Positions 33,544-44,200 of a DNA stretch of 64,000 nt are shown here, piece after piece. The notes beneath the pieces are model-generated. The model saw only the letters and a program-made list of their open reading frames with translations, was not told the origin of the DNA and searched no databases. The stretch lies in NCBI RefSeq assembly GCF_018863395.1, contig NZ_JAHKRR010000001.1, positions 1,116,001-1,180,000 of the forward strand, in the 5' to 3' direction. The first letter of the stretch is position 1. Every line of letters starts with the position of its first letter. A program made the position numbers and the translations under genes. Origin of the DNA: Sinomicrobium weinanense. Lineage in GTDB: Bacteria > Bacteroidota > Bacteroidia > Flavobacteriales > Flavobacteriaceae.

Positions 33544-35766
33544 ATGAATCGCCAGCTCCAGAAATTCCTAGAAAGTACCGACTTTATCAGGGCCGTTAAA
33601 GTAGCCATCGCTGCTGCTACACCGGTTATCCTGTTTTCTTACCTGGATCTTTTCAGCATTGGTTTTACCATAGCCCTGGGAGCACTGTTTACATTTATCA
33701 GTGATATTCCGGGCAACCTGCGCCACAGGATCAACGGAATGCTGGCTTCTAACCTGATCGCTACCGGGAGCACCGTGATCGTCAGCCTGGCTACGGTAAA
33801 CCACTGGATCTTTTATCCCGTACTTATCCTGCTGGTATTCTTCCTGTCCATGATCGCCGTTTACGGGCACCGGGCCACCCTGGTCTCCTTTTCCGGCCTG
33901 CTGGCTATGTCGCTTTCCTTCGCTCACAGCTACACCGGATGGGACCTTCTCGAACACGCCGGACTGATGATAGCCGGCGGATTGTTCTACCTGTGCATTT
34001 CCATGACATTTCATTACATAAGGCCTTACAGGTATGCAGAACTCCAGATGGCCGAATGTATCCTTCTCACTGCCAGGTACCTGAAACTCCGGGGCAAGTT
34101 GTGGGATGCCCATGCCAACAGGGATAAGATCACTGAAAAACTGCTCACCCTCCAGATAGAGCTCAACGATATTCACGAAAAACTCCGGGAAACCCTGATA
34201 CGCAACCGGACCAAGAGCGGTTCTTCCAATCAGAACAGGAGGTTGCTCATTGCCCATATAGAACTGGAGGAGATCCTGGAACTGGCCATGGCCACTTCTT
34301 TTGATTACGAAAAACTACACCAGGCATTCGGCAAATATTCTTATGTGTTAAACGCTTATCAGCACCTGGCTTATAACCTCGCCGCTCTGCTGAACCAACT
34401 AGGGCAAAGTGTGGAAAAAGGGAAAAAATACACTTCCGAGCACCGCCCGTATAAGGAGCTGGAATCTTTCAAAAAAGCCATAGACCGCTATGAGGCAGAG
34501 GCAGGTTTGTCGTCTTCCGGTACTTCCGAGGAAGTACTGATGCTTATCAATATGTTCAACTATGTGGAAAAGCAGGTAGAAAAGATCAAGGTAGTGGAAT
34601 ATACTTTTACCCCTGCTGTAAAACCGAAGGAACTGAAACGCGGGGACAGGGAATTGGAAAAACTGCTTACACTACATCATTATTCGCCTATAACACTGAC
34701 TCAGAACCTCAGTTTTTCCTCTACCATATTCCGGCACTCCCTCCGCCTCACCCTCACTGTGCTGGCCGGGTTCCTTATCGGCAACATACTGACTATACAG
34801 AATACCTACTGGATATTGCTCACCATCGTGGTGATCATGCGCCCGGGTTATGGACTCACCAAACAGCGCTCTTATCACCGTACTATCGGAACCCTGGCCG
34901 GAGGAGCCATTGCCTTCGGTATCATTTCCATAGTACACAACACTACCATACTCGGTATTTTGGCCATGACCTGCATGGTACTCGGATTTTCCTTTACCCA
35001 GCGGAATTACCCGATCGCAGCCACTTTTATCACCCTGTATGTGATCTTTGTCTACGGTATGCTTTCCCCGGATATACAGGATGTGATCCTGTTCCGGATC
35101 ACAGATACCCTTATCGGTACGGTCCTGGCCTTCAGTGCCAATCATTTTTTATGGCCTTCGTGGGAATTTCTAAGCCTGCCTACCTTCCTGGAAGATTCCA
35201 TAAAGGCTACGAGAGATTATATCCGGGAGATATCTGTCTTTTACAATAAAAAAGGAGAAGTCCCACTTTCCTATCCCCTGGCCCGGAAACATGCCTTTAT
35301 TGAAACAGGCAACCTGATGGCCTCTTTTCAGCGTATGACCCAGGAACCCAAGTCCAGGCAAAAGCAATTGAGACAATTTTATACGCTTGTAGTACTCAAC
35401 CACGCTTTATTGTCTTCCGCAGCCTCCCTCGGCGCCTTTATACAGTCGCGAAAAACAACAAAGGCATCGGAAGCCTTTAACGCCATTACCAATGCCATTA
35501 TCAAGAACCTGGACAATGCTGCTGCCTTACTCACCGAAGGCCAGAAAATACCTGTGGACACGGAGACCAGAAAAATGCTGAACCTCCGGTTTACCGAGCT
35601 AAAAGCGATACGCGAAAAGGAAATAAGAGCTTCCAACGGTGTCCATGACGATACTTTTAAGTTAAAAATGGAAGAAAGCCAGTTGGTTATCCAACACCTG
35701 ATAGGATTGACCAACCTCTCCGAAAATATCGAAAAAGCTGTAAGGGAAATACAGAAGAACCGGTAA
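33544..35766 (+). CDS. FUSC-family inner-membrane protein (YccS/aromatic-acid exporter-like)
   Basis: 740 residues with two hydrophobic blocks, each of several membrane segments: about 15-165 (VAIAAATPVILFSYLDLFSIGFTIALGALF, then ISMTFHYIRPYR) and about 395-545 (FRHSLRLTLTVLAGFLIGNILT, WILLTIVVIMRPGYGLTKQRSYHRTIGTLAGG). Between and after them lie soluble helical domains. The PGYGxTxxRxxxRxxGTxxGG motif is typical of the FUSC superfamily, whose members include aromatic-acid efflux proteins. It is followed 28 bases later by a lipoprotein gene, probably one transcript. The substrate is unknown. Confidence 0.88.
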   Translation: MNRQLQKFLESTDFIRAVKVAIAAATPVILFSYLDLFSIGFTIALGALFTFISDIPGNLRHRINGMLASNLIATGSTVIVSLATVNHWIFYPVLILLVFFLSMIAVYGHRATLVSFSGLLAMSLSFAHSYTGWDLLEHAGLMIAGGLFYLCISMTFHYIRPYRYAELQMAECILLTARYLKLRGKLWDAHANRDKITEKLLTLQIELNDIHEKLRETLIRNRTKSGSSNQNRRLLIAHIELEEILELAMATSFDYEKLHQAFGKYSYVLNAYQHLAYNLAALLNQLGQSVEKGKKYTSEHRPYKELESFKKAIDRYEAEAGLSSSGTSEEVLMLINMFNYVEKQVEKIKVVEYTFTPAVKPKELKRGDRELEKLLTLHHYSPITLTQNLSFSSTIFRHSLRLTLTVLAGFLIGNILTIQNTYWILLTIVVIMRPGYGLTKQRSYHRTIGTLAGGAIAFGIISIVHNTTILGILAMTCMVLGFSFTQRNYPIAATFITLYVIFVYGMLSPDIQDVILFRITDTLIGTVLAFSANHFLWPSWEFLSLPTFLEDSIKATRDYIREISVFYNKKGEVPLSYPLARKHAFIETGNLMASFQRMTQEPKSRQKQLRQFYTLVVLNHALLSSAASLGAFIQSRKTTKASEAFNAITNAIIKNLDNAAALLTEGQKIPVDTETRKMLNLRFTELKAIREKEIRASNGVHDDTFKLKMEESQLVIQHLIGLTNLSENIEKAVREIQKNR

Positions 35767-35794
35767 AGGACAATTTATAACTCATTAACCCGAC

Positions 35795-36766
35795 ATGACC
35801 CCGAATAAAAAGCATTACTTTTTCATCATATTCACTGTGATCATGGCATGTAAAAACCCATCTCCCGAATTCGAACTCCTTCACCGCCAGACATTGCCGG
35901 GAATACCTTCTGCTTCGGGAATGGTCGTGACCGAAAGTGGTATATACATCACCGGGGACAATACTCCAAAATTATTTAAACTCGATCAGAACTACGAACC
36001 CATTGCAGAAATACCTGTATCCGACCCTGCACTTTCCGGGCCCGACGGTATAATTCCCAAACCGGACAAGCCTGACTTCGAAGCCCTGGAAATCATTACG
36101 TACAAAGGCAGAAAAAACCTGTTTCTTTTTGGTTCCGGCTCCAAATCCCCGCAACGGGATGTCATGGTACAGGTCGATCCCGAAACCAAACAAAAGGTAC
36201 ATACCTTTTCACTGGAAAAACTCTATGACCGCATCCGGAACAATCATATCCCCGAAGGCCGCGAACTCAATATCGAAGCCGCAGCAGTCAACGGAGACAG
36301 ATTGTATCTCTTCCATCGGGGGAGCAACCTTATACTGGATTATTCCCTCAATGCCTTTTTCCGGTACATCGACGGAAATACAGATTATCCAGAACCCCGG
36401 GCCTTTCAGGCAGAACTCCCCCGGATAAACGGTATCGAAGCCGGATTCTCCGGAGCCACAGCCATTCCAGGCGAAAATAAAATACTCTTCACCGCATCCG
36501 TAGAAGACACTCCCAATGCCATCGACGACGGGGAAATACTGGGCAGCTTTACAGGGATTGTAAACTGCGCCGAGTTAAAAGACGGCTATCGCCCGGATAC
36601 CGTGCTTCTTTCCGAAAGTACAGAAAAGGAGGAAGCCCTAAAGATAAAGGTAGAATCCGTAGCCATTCTCCGGCAGCTCTCCCCCCGGAAGATCAGGATT
36701 GCCCTGGTCACAGACAGTGACAATGGCAGGGGTTCGGAATTGCTGGATGGAATACTGAAATGGTAA
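35795..36766 (+). CDS. Lipoprotein with propeller-like repeats (DUF6929-like)
   Basis: 323 residues. The N-terminus is hydrophobic and ends at Cys19 (VIMAC), consistent with a lipoprotein. The rest shows propeller-like strands (ASGMVVTESGIYITGDNTPKLFKLD, FEALEIITYKGRKNLFLFGSGSK, LNIEAAAVNGDRLYLFHRG, NGIEAGFSGATAIPG). The GxGSK and FHRG motifs recall the DUF6929 group; the assignment is from memory. It is 28 bases downstream of the FUSC gene, so a shared transcript is likely. Function unknown. Confidence 0.65.
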   Translation: MTPNKKHYFFIIFTVIMACKNPSPEFELLHRQTLPGIPSASGMVVTESGIYITGDNTPKLFKLDQNYEPIAEIPVSDPALSGPDGIIPKPDKPDFEALEIITYKGRKNLFLFGSGSKSPQRDVMVQVDPETKQKVHTFSLEKLYDRIRNNHIPEGRELNIEAAAVNGDRLYLFHRGSNLILDYSLNAFFRYIDGNTDYPEPRAFQAELPRINGIEAGFSGATAIPGENKILFTASVEDTPNAIDDGEILGSFTGIVNCAELKDGYRPDTVLLSESTEKEEALKIKVESVAILRQLSPRKIRIALVTDSDNGRGSELLDGILKW

Positions 36767-36906
36767 TGCCGTAACACGTGGATAACGGCATCCCTATCCA
36801 TTTTACTTCCAGTATCATCTTCCCCTACAAGGCATATTTACTGTCAAAAAAATATTATTTTAACCGATGTATTTCCTTAACTTTATGATTTAACAAAAAA
36901 TATTTT

Positions 36907-38901
36907 ATGCATAAAATCTTTACCCTATCATTATCATTCATCTTCTTTTTTACATTTTCCACCTCCGTCCGGGCACAGTCCGTAACTGACAGCCTCAGAA
37001 ATGAGCTGCAAAAAGCCACATCCGACAGTTCCAGGGCTGCCCTCAGGATGCGCATTGCCGAAAGGCTCCCTATGAGCGACAGTATTGAAGCGGAAAACCA
37101 TTTCCTGGAAGCACTATCGCTTGTAGACCGGGAAAAACATATCGTACTTACTGCCAGTATCTATGCCGACATGGGCCGGTTGTACTACAACCTATACAGG
37201 TATGAGGAATCTCAGCAATACATGGACACTGCAATAAATGTCTTAAAAAAGGATACCTCCCTGATGTCCCGGAAAAAGCGCGCCCATTTTCAGATGAATA
37301 TTGCGGCACTCTATGGCGTGAACGGAGATGTCAGGAAACAGCAGGAACAGTATTTCAGGCTCATCCCCGTTTTTATCAAACTTGGCGATACGGCAAACCT
37401 GGCCTTTACGTACAGGAACCTGGGAGAGATCTTTTCCAATAAGAAACAATACCCCAGGGCCCTGGAATATTACAAACAGGCGCTCCATACTTACGATGAG
37501 TCGGATAGAAATAGTTATTACGCCGGTGCAAGTCACCTCGATGTTGCCATGTGCCTGGGCGAAATGGACAGCTTACAGGGCATGGAACACTATTTACAGG
37601 AAGCCGAAGATATTTTGAGATCCAGCGGGGATACTGTAGAACATATGGCTTTTTTATATTACCTGAAAGGAGAACTGGCTTTTAAGAAGAACGACTTTCG
37701 CAAAGCGGAAGAAATGTACCGGACCGGCCTTGACATTGCCAGGGATTTTAAAAGTTTTCACTTTATGTCCACTGCCTTTATGGGCCTGGCCAATACATAT
37801 CAGGAACAGGAGAAATATGAAAAGGCCCTGGCCGCTGCCAAAGAATTTTATCGCCTCGGGGGAGATCTCAGGGATGTTAGCTTTCAGTTGACCGCCCTGG
37901 AAATGCTGGGCGATCTGGAATTTAAACTCAATCATTTTCCGGAATCGTACTATAATCTCAAAGAATACATCAAGGTCTCGGACAGCCTTAACGAGGTGGA
38001 GATCACCAAAACCATGCACCAGCTGGACAAACAGTACGAAACTTCCCAAAAAGAAAAACAGATCGCAAAACTGGAGTTCGAAAAAGAAACTGCAGAGTTA
38101 AGGCTCGTAAGAAACAGGCTTGGCATATGGTTGCTTCTCATCACCGTTATAGCCCTGCTGGTCATCAGCATACTGTATTACCTGTATTATAAGAAAGGGA
38201 AAAGGCTTATTTCTCAACACAAAAGGGTACATCAACTGGAAATGGACACCATGAAACAGGAGCACAAAATATCGCTACTGTCTGCTACGATAAAAGGGGA
38301 AGAACACGAGCGCAGCAGAATAGCCCAGGATCTTCACGATGGCCTCGGCGGACTGCTTTCGGGAATAAAACTGTCCCTGTCCAATTCCCTGGGAAAAATG
38401 CAGGAAGCACCTGAAAAAGAAGCTGTTTCCGGAGCTGTAAAACACATCGATGAAGCTGTGGACGAATTGCGTTTCATTGCACAAAGCCTTATGCCCCAGG
38501 TATTGCACATCCAGGGATTGGGCGAAGCCGTAAAGCAGTTTTGCAGCAAGATCGCCCACCCCGACATTTCGGTGACCTGCCAGGTGATCAATGTGGGCAA
38601 CGACATTCCCGAAGACACACAGATCACTGTATACCGTATTATCCAGGAACTTGTAAACAATGCCGTAAAACACGCCGAAGCCTCCCAGATACTGGTGCAA
38701 CTGCAACAAAGCAAGGATGTACTTTTCCTTACCGTGGAAGATAACGGAAAAGGATTTGATCCGGACACAACCCTGAAATCCGGAGGGCTTGGTATGTCCA
38801 ATCTAAAAGCCAGAATGGAATTGCTGGAAGGGGAAATGGATATAAGTTCTGCCCCCGGCACGGGTACATCGGTGAACCTGGAATGCCGGGTGGGGCGGTA
38901 G
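36907..38901 (+). CDS. TPR-domain sensor histidine kinase (HisKA_3 / NarL-type)
   Basis: 664 residues. A signal peptide (SLSFIFFFTFSTSVRAQ) leads into periplasmic tetratricopeptide repeats at about 30-370 (TYRNLGEIFSNKKQYPRALEYYKQAL is one unit). A membrane segment follows at about 398-420 (LGIWLLLITVIALLVISILYY), then a coiled coil and the HisKA_3 dimer domain with phospho-acceptor His477 (RIAQDLHDGLGG). The HATPase has IIQELVNNAVKHA and VEDNGKGFD. The partner should be a LuxR/NarL-type response regulator, which is not adjacent. Confidence 0.94.
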   Translation: MHKIFTLSLSFIFFFTFSTSVRAQSVTDSLRNELQKATSDSSRAALRMRIAERLPMSDSIEAENHFLEALSLVDREKHIVLTASIYADMGRLYYNLYRYEESQQYMDTAINVLKKDTSLMSRKKRAHFQMNIAALYGVNGDVRKQQEQYFRLIPVFIKLGDTANLAFTYRNLGEIFSNKKQYPRALEYYKQALHTYDESDRNSYYAGASHLDVAMCLGEMDSLQGMEHYLQEAEDILRSSGDTVEHMAFLYYLKGELAFKKNDFRKAEEMYRTGLDIARDFKSFHFMSTAFMGLANTYQEQEKYEKALAAAKEFYRLGGDLRDVSFQLTALEMLGDLEFKLNHFPESYYNLKEYIKVSDSLNEVEITKTMHQLDKQYETSQKEKQIAKLEFEKETAELRLVRNRLGIWLLLITVIALLVISILYYLYYKKGKRLISQHKRVHQLEMDTMKQEHKISLLSATIKGEEHERSRIAQDLHDGLGGLLSGIKLSLSNSLGKMQEAPEKEAVSGAVKHIDEAVDELRFIAQSLMPQVLHIQGLGEAVKQFCSKIAHPDISVTCQVINVGNDIPEDTQITVYRIIQELVNNAVKHAEASQILVQLQQSKDVLFLTVEDNGKGFDPDTTLKSGGLGMSNLKARMELLEGEMDISSAPGTGTSVNLECRVGR

Positions 38902-39213
38902 TCGGTGATCGGTATTCGTTCCGGGTGTTAAATATCTATATTATGTGTTTCCCTGAATACCGTTCTTTGGGGCCATCCTGCGGGTTTCATAAAAATCCCT
39001 GATTTCCGGTATTTCCGGGTAAGAGGTACCACAGTATATTTGTTAATACAATACCGGTTGTGCGGATAGAGGGGGTAATTTTATCCGCACTAAGGTATTC
39101 GTAAGTTTGGGGTGATGAAATAGCCATAGATACACAAAACGGACCCTGTTCTGGATCCGGATTGCTTCTTTGGCTATTTCGCTTTTATTATTGAGGGATC
39201 TTACCGGAGTGAC
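38902..39213. repeat. Intergenic region with GGTGATCGGTATTCG repeat and a GAAATAGCC hairpin
   Basis: The first 20 bases carry the same GTCGGTGATCGGTATTCG motif as 31719-31790 and 33449-33471. Further right, GAAATAGCC (about 39118) and GGCTATTTC (about 39172) pair across 45 bases. The genes on both sides are convergent. No gene was seen. Confidence 0.45.
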
Positions 39214-40584
39214 CTATACGGCCAGCACCTCAGTCAGTTCTTTGAGCGACACTGCTTTTTGTTCTCCGGTCTGCATGTTTTTCAGGGTATAGTGGCCTTT
39301 GTTCATCTCATCTTCCCCAACCAGTATAGTGAACGGAATACTCCTTTTGTCGGCATACTGCATCTGTTTTTTCATCTTGGCATTGTCAGGGTACAGTTCT
39401 ACCTTAATACCCGATCTTCTCAGTGACTGTATTGCTTTTATGCTGTACAGGGCTTCTGCTTCTCCGAAATTGATAAACAATGCCCTGGAGGAAGAGGTCA
39501 CGGTTTCGGGAAATAACCCGAGTTCTTCAAGGACGAGATAGATGCGGTCCAGCCCGAAGGAGATACCCACACCGCTGATGCCTTTAAGGCCGAATATTCC
39601 GGTGAGGTCGTCATACCGGCCGCCTCCGCCTATGGAACCCATGGCCACACCAGAGGCTGCCACTTCAAAAATGGCGCCGGTATAGTAGTTGAGCCCGCGT
39701 GCCAGGGTAACATCCAGGTCGAGAGTAGCGGCCTCCAATCCGGTCGCTTCGATCGTATTGCAGATAAAACGCAGTTCTTCCACTCCTTTTGTCCCTTCTT
39801 CCGAGCTGCCTAGCAATTCGGATAAACGGTCCAGTTTTTCAACGGCTGTCCCGGTAAAGCGGAACAAAGGCTGTACTTTTTCTATGGCAGCTTCGGAGAT
39901 CCCCTTTTCCAGCATTTCCTTCTTCACTCCCTCTTCTCCTATTTTATCGAGCTTGTCCAGGGCTACGGTAAAGTCGATCAGTTTGTCTTTTTCGCCTATC
40001 ACTTCGGCAATACCCGAAAGTACTTTCCGGTTGTTGATCTTGATCGTTACCCCCTTGAGCCCCAGGGCAGAAAAAACCGTATCGTAGAGCTGAACAAACT
40101 CCACTTCCTGCCAGAGCGACTGTGACCCTACAACATCGGCATCGCACTGGTAGAACTCCCTGAAACGCCCCTTCTGGGGCCTGTCGGCACGCCATACGGG
40201 TTGTATCTGATACCGTTTGAACGGGAGGTCTATTTCGTTCTGGTGCTGCACCACATAACGGGCAAAAGGAACGGTAAGATCGTACCGGAGTGCTTTTTCC
40301 GATATTTTCCCGGTCAGCCTGGTGCTGTCCTTACTTGTATACAGGGCGTCATCTACCTTACGCAGAAAATCGCCGGAATTGAGTATTTTAAAAATAAGCC
40401 GGTCCCCTTCATCCCCGTATTTTCCCATCAGGGTCGATGAGTTTTCAAAGCTGGGGGTCTCGATAGGCTGAAAACCGAACAATTCAAAATGCTTTCGTAT
40501 GACCGAAATGATATAATTTCGCTTGGCTACTTCTGCGGGAGAAAAATCCCGGGTTCCTTTAGGTATACCTGGTTTTTGTGCCAT
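39214..40584 (-). CDS. hisS: Histidine--tRNA ligase
   Basis: 456 residues, a class II aminoacyl-tRNA synthetase that charges tRNA-His. N-terminal [12 protein letters not shown] is typical, and motif 2 is RAFARYVV-like ([13 protein letters not shown]) followed by [29 protein letters not shown]. The histidine-A motif is [13 protein letters not shown]. Motif 3 is [10 protein letters not shown], and a C-terminal anticodon domain follows ([20 protein letters not shown]). It is complete and probably monocistronic. Confidence 0.98.
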   Translation of the reverse strand: MAQKPGIPKGTRDFSPAEVAKRNYIISVIRKHFELFGFQPIETPSFENSSTLMGKYGDEGDRLIFKILNSGDFLRKVDDALYTSKDSTRLTGKISEKALRYDLTVPFARYVVQHQNEIDLPFKRYQIQPVWRADRPQKGRFREFYQCDADVVGSQSLWQEVEFVQLYDTVFSALGLKGVTIKINNRKVLSGIAEVIGEKDKLIDFTVALDKLDKIGEEGVKKEMLEKGISEAAIEKVQPLFRFTGTAVEKLDRLSELLGSSEEGTKGVEELRFICNTIEATGLEAATLDLDVTLARGLNYYTGAIFEVAASGVAMGSIGGGGRYDDLTGIFGLKGISGVGISFGLDRIYLVLEELGLFPETVTSSSRALFINFGEAEALYSIKAIQSLRRSGIKVELYPDNAKMKKQMQYADKRSIPFTILVGEDEMNKGHYTLKNMQTGEQKAVSLKELTEVLAV

Positions 40585-40589
40585 GTTGA

Positions 40590-40733
40590 TGGGTTCAATG
40601 TTTAAAGTTCAACCCTTCGACTACGCTCAGGGTGACAGGTTCAAGGTTCAAAGTTTGGTCCTTGAGCGGTGGTCCCTGAGCGAAGCCGAAGGGAGCCGAA
40701 GGGCAAATATCTTAATTTTTGACATAACCGCCA
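40590..40733. repeat. Dispersed repeat cluster upstream of hisS
   Basis: This contains TTTAAAGTTCAACCCTTCGAC, TACGCTCAGGGTGACAGG, GGTTCAAGGTTCAAAGTTTGG and CCCTGAGCGAAGCCGAAGGG as short adjoining pieces. Relatives lie at 46728-46845 and 61170-61260. Some pieces are tandem (GGGAGCCGAAGGG). Confidence 0.6.
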
Positions 40734-41210
40734 TTATTCTTCGTTCATTATCTCATAGAACCAGCGATACAGTTCGCCTTTGGTAATTACGGCACCCTTT
40801 TCGATCAGTTCAAACCTGTCCCGGTTCCGGTCTTCGGAATACGCTTTGGTGGCTGTCATGATCTCTACCATATCGGTCATAAAGTGTTTTTTGAACCAGC
40901 CGAAGCCTTCCTTTGTCGTCAGGTCAATATCCGGGTTCTGTACTCTTATGGCGATGAGCTTCATCTCCTTGTCCGCAAGGTAAAAGAGGTGCATTTGCCG
41001 GGCCGATATGTTTTCCAGGTATTCTACCTTGTTGAGCACGCCTTCCCAGATCAGGTCGCTGAACACATCGAGTTCCTCCTCAGCGGCTTCGGGTTTTTCC
41101 TGCTTTATCTCTTTCCATTCGTCGGCAGTGATGGATTGTGTGGCCAGGAAATTGATAAATTCCTGGTGCAGTTCTTCCATCTGCTCTTTTGTAAGTCGCC
41201 TGTATTTCAT
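40734..41210 (-). CDS. Small cytosolic protein of unknown function (DUF6495-like)
   Basis: 158 residues, charged, with no signal or membrane segment. Motifs MKYRRLTKEQMEELHQEFINFLATQSI and WFKKHFMTDMVEIMTATKAYSEDRNRDRFELIEKGAV place it in a conserved flavobacterial family that I associate with DUF6495; this is from memory. It lies between hisS and a TonB receptor gene on the same strand. Function unknown. Confidence 0.7.
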   Translation of the reverse strand: MKYRRLTKEQMEELHQEFINFLATQSITADEWKEIKQEKPEAAEEELDVFSDLIWEGVLNKVEYLENISARQMHLFYLADKEMKLIAIRVQNPDIDLTTKEGFGWFKKHFMTDMVEIMTATKAYSEDRNRDRFELIEKGAVITKGELYRWFYEIMNEE

Positions 41211-41235
41211 GTTTATCCTGTTATCCTATCTATAT

Positions 41236-41272
41236 AAAAAAACCGTTTTCATCCCTGAAGAACAAAAACGGT
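41236..41272 (-). terminator. Intrinsic terminator after the Oar-like receptor gene
   Basis: Stem ACCGTTTT (41242-41249) / AAAACGGT (41265-41272). Read on the minus strand it is followed by a run of seven T. It ends the 44406-41299 transcript. Confidence 0.75.
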
Positions 41273-41298
41273 GCAAATTTCTTATTTTTCTTTCAGAA

Positions 41299-44200
41299 TT
41301 AAAAGCTATAACGCAAACCAAATTGTATCTGCCACCTGGAATCCAGGTTGCTGTTGTAGACAAATGTCCTGGTTTGATCCGGATTAAAGGTATATACAGG
41401 GGTGTTATTTTCTACCCTAACTCCGATAGGTTGTGTATTAGTGATCTCCTGTACCAGTCCCCAATCAGAATTGATGAGGTTGCCAAGGTTAAGGATATCC
41501 ACACTGAACTGAATGGTATTGACCTTGTCTTCAGAGACCTGAATATTGTAATCCTGTAAAAATTTAAAGTCCCATCTTCCCCTCCACGGCGCTATGGCCC
41601 CGTATCTTTCGGCATACTGCCCCCTGCGGTCGCTGAGATAATCGTCTTGTTGAATATAATTTTCCAGGGCTTCTGCCTGGCCCTGACCGGTGAACTGCAT
41701 TTCGTTGACCTCGGCAGCGGTGGGAATATAGATAAGATCGTTCATCACCGAACCGTCGTTATTAATATCCCCTCCATAAGTATAACTGAAACGTCCGCCC
41801 TGAGCATATTCGAAAAAAGTGGATATGGTTGTAGCCCATTTGTCGTTACCGTATTTCCATTGCTTGGATGCTATTCCAACAATACGGTGTTTGTCCCCGT
41901 ACTTGGAATGTGCCAGCACATCGTTGTTTACGTTGTTCAAAGCGGGGTTGAACGTAAAAGCATCGCCGGTGATCTCGGCTTCAATGGAATTTACGTCCCT
42001 GGAATCGAGATAATTGTAAGCCAGGCTGGTGTAAAGGCCGTTATCAAAGTGCTTCTGCAGGCGAAGGGAAGCATTGAACACCCTGCCCTTGTTTGAATTG
42101 GTCAGCACATAGCCGGGGTACTCCCCTTTATCTTCAGGGCCATAGACCATCCTGGAATCTACACCGTTTAGTGTAACGGTAGGGGTTTTTAATCCCCAGT
42201 TCTGTACATGTACGGCATTGATATCCCTGGTATAGGCCAGGTCGGCCGTTGCGATCAAACCGTTCTCAAACCTGTAATCGATGCCCAGGCTGCTTCTCCA
42301 TACCTGGGGGAATTTAAAGTCGGGGTCGACGATCTGATAAAAGAACTGGTCTATTCCGCTCACCTGGTTGCCTATCCATACAAAAGGTAACCGCCCGGTA
42401 AAAACACCCGTACCTCCACGCAATTGCAGGGATTTATCGCTGTTTATATCCCAATTAAACCCGAGGCGGGGCGACCACAACAGGTTATCATTCGGCATTT
42501 TGGTGGAATCAAAGAATACCTCTTCTCCCGTATCGGGATCAAAATAGGCCGTGGACGGGTTGTAGAACTGGCCGTTGTCGGTATCTATGTATTTCTGCAC
42601 CAGGTCGGAGGTATTAAAGTACAGGGGCTTATCGATACGGACGCCGTAAGTGAGCTTAAAGTTTTCTGTAATATTCCATTCGTCCTGCAGGTAAAAGGCC
42701 AGTTGCCCCACATTGACCTCAGAAAGGTTCCATCCACCGTCATTGCCATCGCCCGCAGCGTTTTTTGCTTCGAAGGTGGCCATGGCGTTGTCAAATGCTT
42801 CCTGGTAATTGGCTGCACTAAAATCATTGATATCCACACTTGCGAATATATCAAAACCATACCCGGTGAGGTTAAAGGAATTCTTGAACATGAACTTTTC
42901 AAAAGAAACTCCAAAGGTATAAGTGTGGTCTCCCCGGAAATAATTGAGGTTATTGGTCACCTGGAAAACCTTTTGATCCAACCTGTTATTTATGGAAAAG
43001 GGCTCATGCCCGGCAATGATATAAGGAGAACCGTCCTTGGTGATATTGATCACCGGAGCGGGAGTGGAAAAAGGGTCCCGGAAATCGTTGAAATGGGTAT
43101 ATCCCACCTGCAACTTATTCGTTATATGATCTGTGAAGTTAGAGTTCAGCTCTATCAAAAAGGACTGGATCTCATTGTTTATACGATACCCGGAATTCCT
43201 GAACTGAAGCGTAGTGGCATCCGGTCCCCTTCTGCTTATGGCAGTGGGATGTGCCGGCTTTTCCTTGGAAGCGTCGAGAAAGTTATAGATAAAAGCCAGG
43301 CGATTCTTGTCATTGATGTTCCAATCGAGCTTAAAAATTCCCTTTACAGACTCTGTCTCGTGGATATATCCTTCATAAGACCCGGTTTCGTAGCCCAGGG
43401 CTGCCAAATCATTGGAAACAGCCATAAGATCGCTTTCAAGTACGCGCGATTCATTAATGGTGCCCGTACCCCTGTTAGCTATCCAGGAAGACCCCAGGTC
43501 TTCCCGTTGGTCACGTTCGAAATTAGCAAAAAAGAAAAGTTTGTTCTTTACTATCGGGCCTCCTATACTCGCTCCGTATTGCGCCTGGGTGAGTTTGGGG
43601 ACAAAGATTTTTTCGCCTTTCACTTTACTGCCCGTAAGGTCCTGGTTCCGGTAAAAGCCGTAGACCGTACCGTGAAATTCATTGGTTCCGCTCTTGGTCA
43701 CGGCATTGACCGATGCCCCTGTAAAACCAGATTGTGTTACATCATAGGGTGCAGTGGCCACCTGTATCTGGTCGATAGCATCCAGTGAGATAGGTTGCGC
43801 CTCGGTTTGTCCGCCCGGGGTGGCAGCATCCAATCCGTAGGGGTTATTAAAAATAGAACCATCCAGGGAAAAATTATTATACTGGTCGTTCCTCCCTCCG
43901 AACGATCCTCCGCTGGCCGATGGTTCCATCCTGGTAAAATCCTGTGCAGAACGCGTAATGGTAGGCAGGGTGGTCAGTTCCCTTCTTCCCACATTGGTCT
44001 CTGCCCCTGTCCGGCCACTGCCAAAGACTCCCGTCCTGCTCCCGGTAATCACCACCTCTTCGAGTTGCTGGCTGTCTTCTATCAGAGCCACATCTGCGGT
44101 TAGGGTCTTTCCGAGTTCCAGGAAAACATCGGTATATTCCCGGGTTTGAAAGCCAATATAAGATATGGTTACTGTATACGGCCCTCCTACTCTCAGGTTG

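Noticed and set aside
38902-39213. Possible tRNA or T-box upstream of hisS
   Set aside because: The region is downstream, not upstream, of hisS, and no cloverleaf or T-box core was found.
42424-43788. A 454-codon open frame antisense to the Oar-like receptor gene
   Set aside because: The long antisense frame is explained by codon bias of the receptor; the product has no family features.
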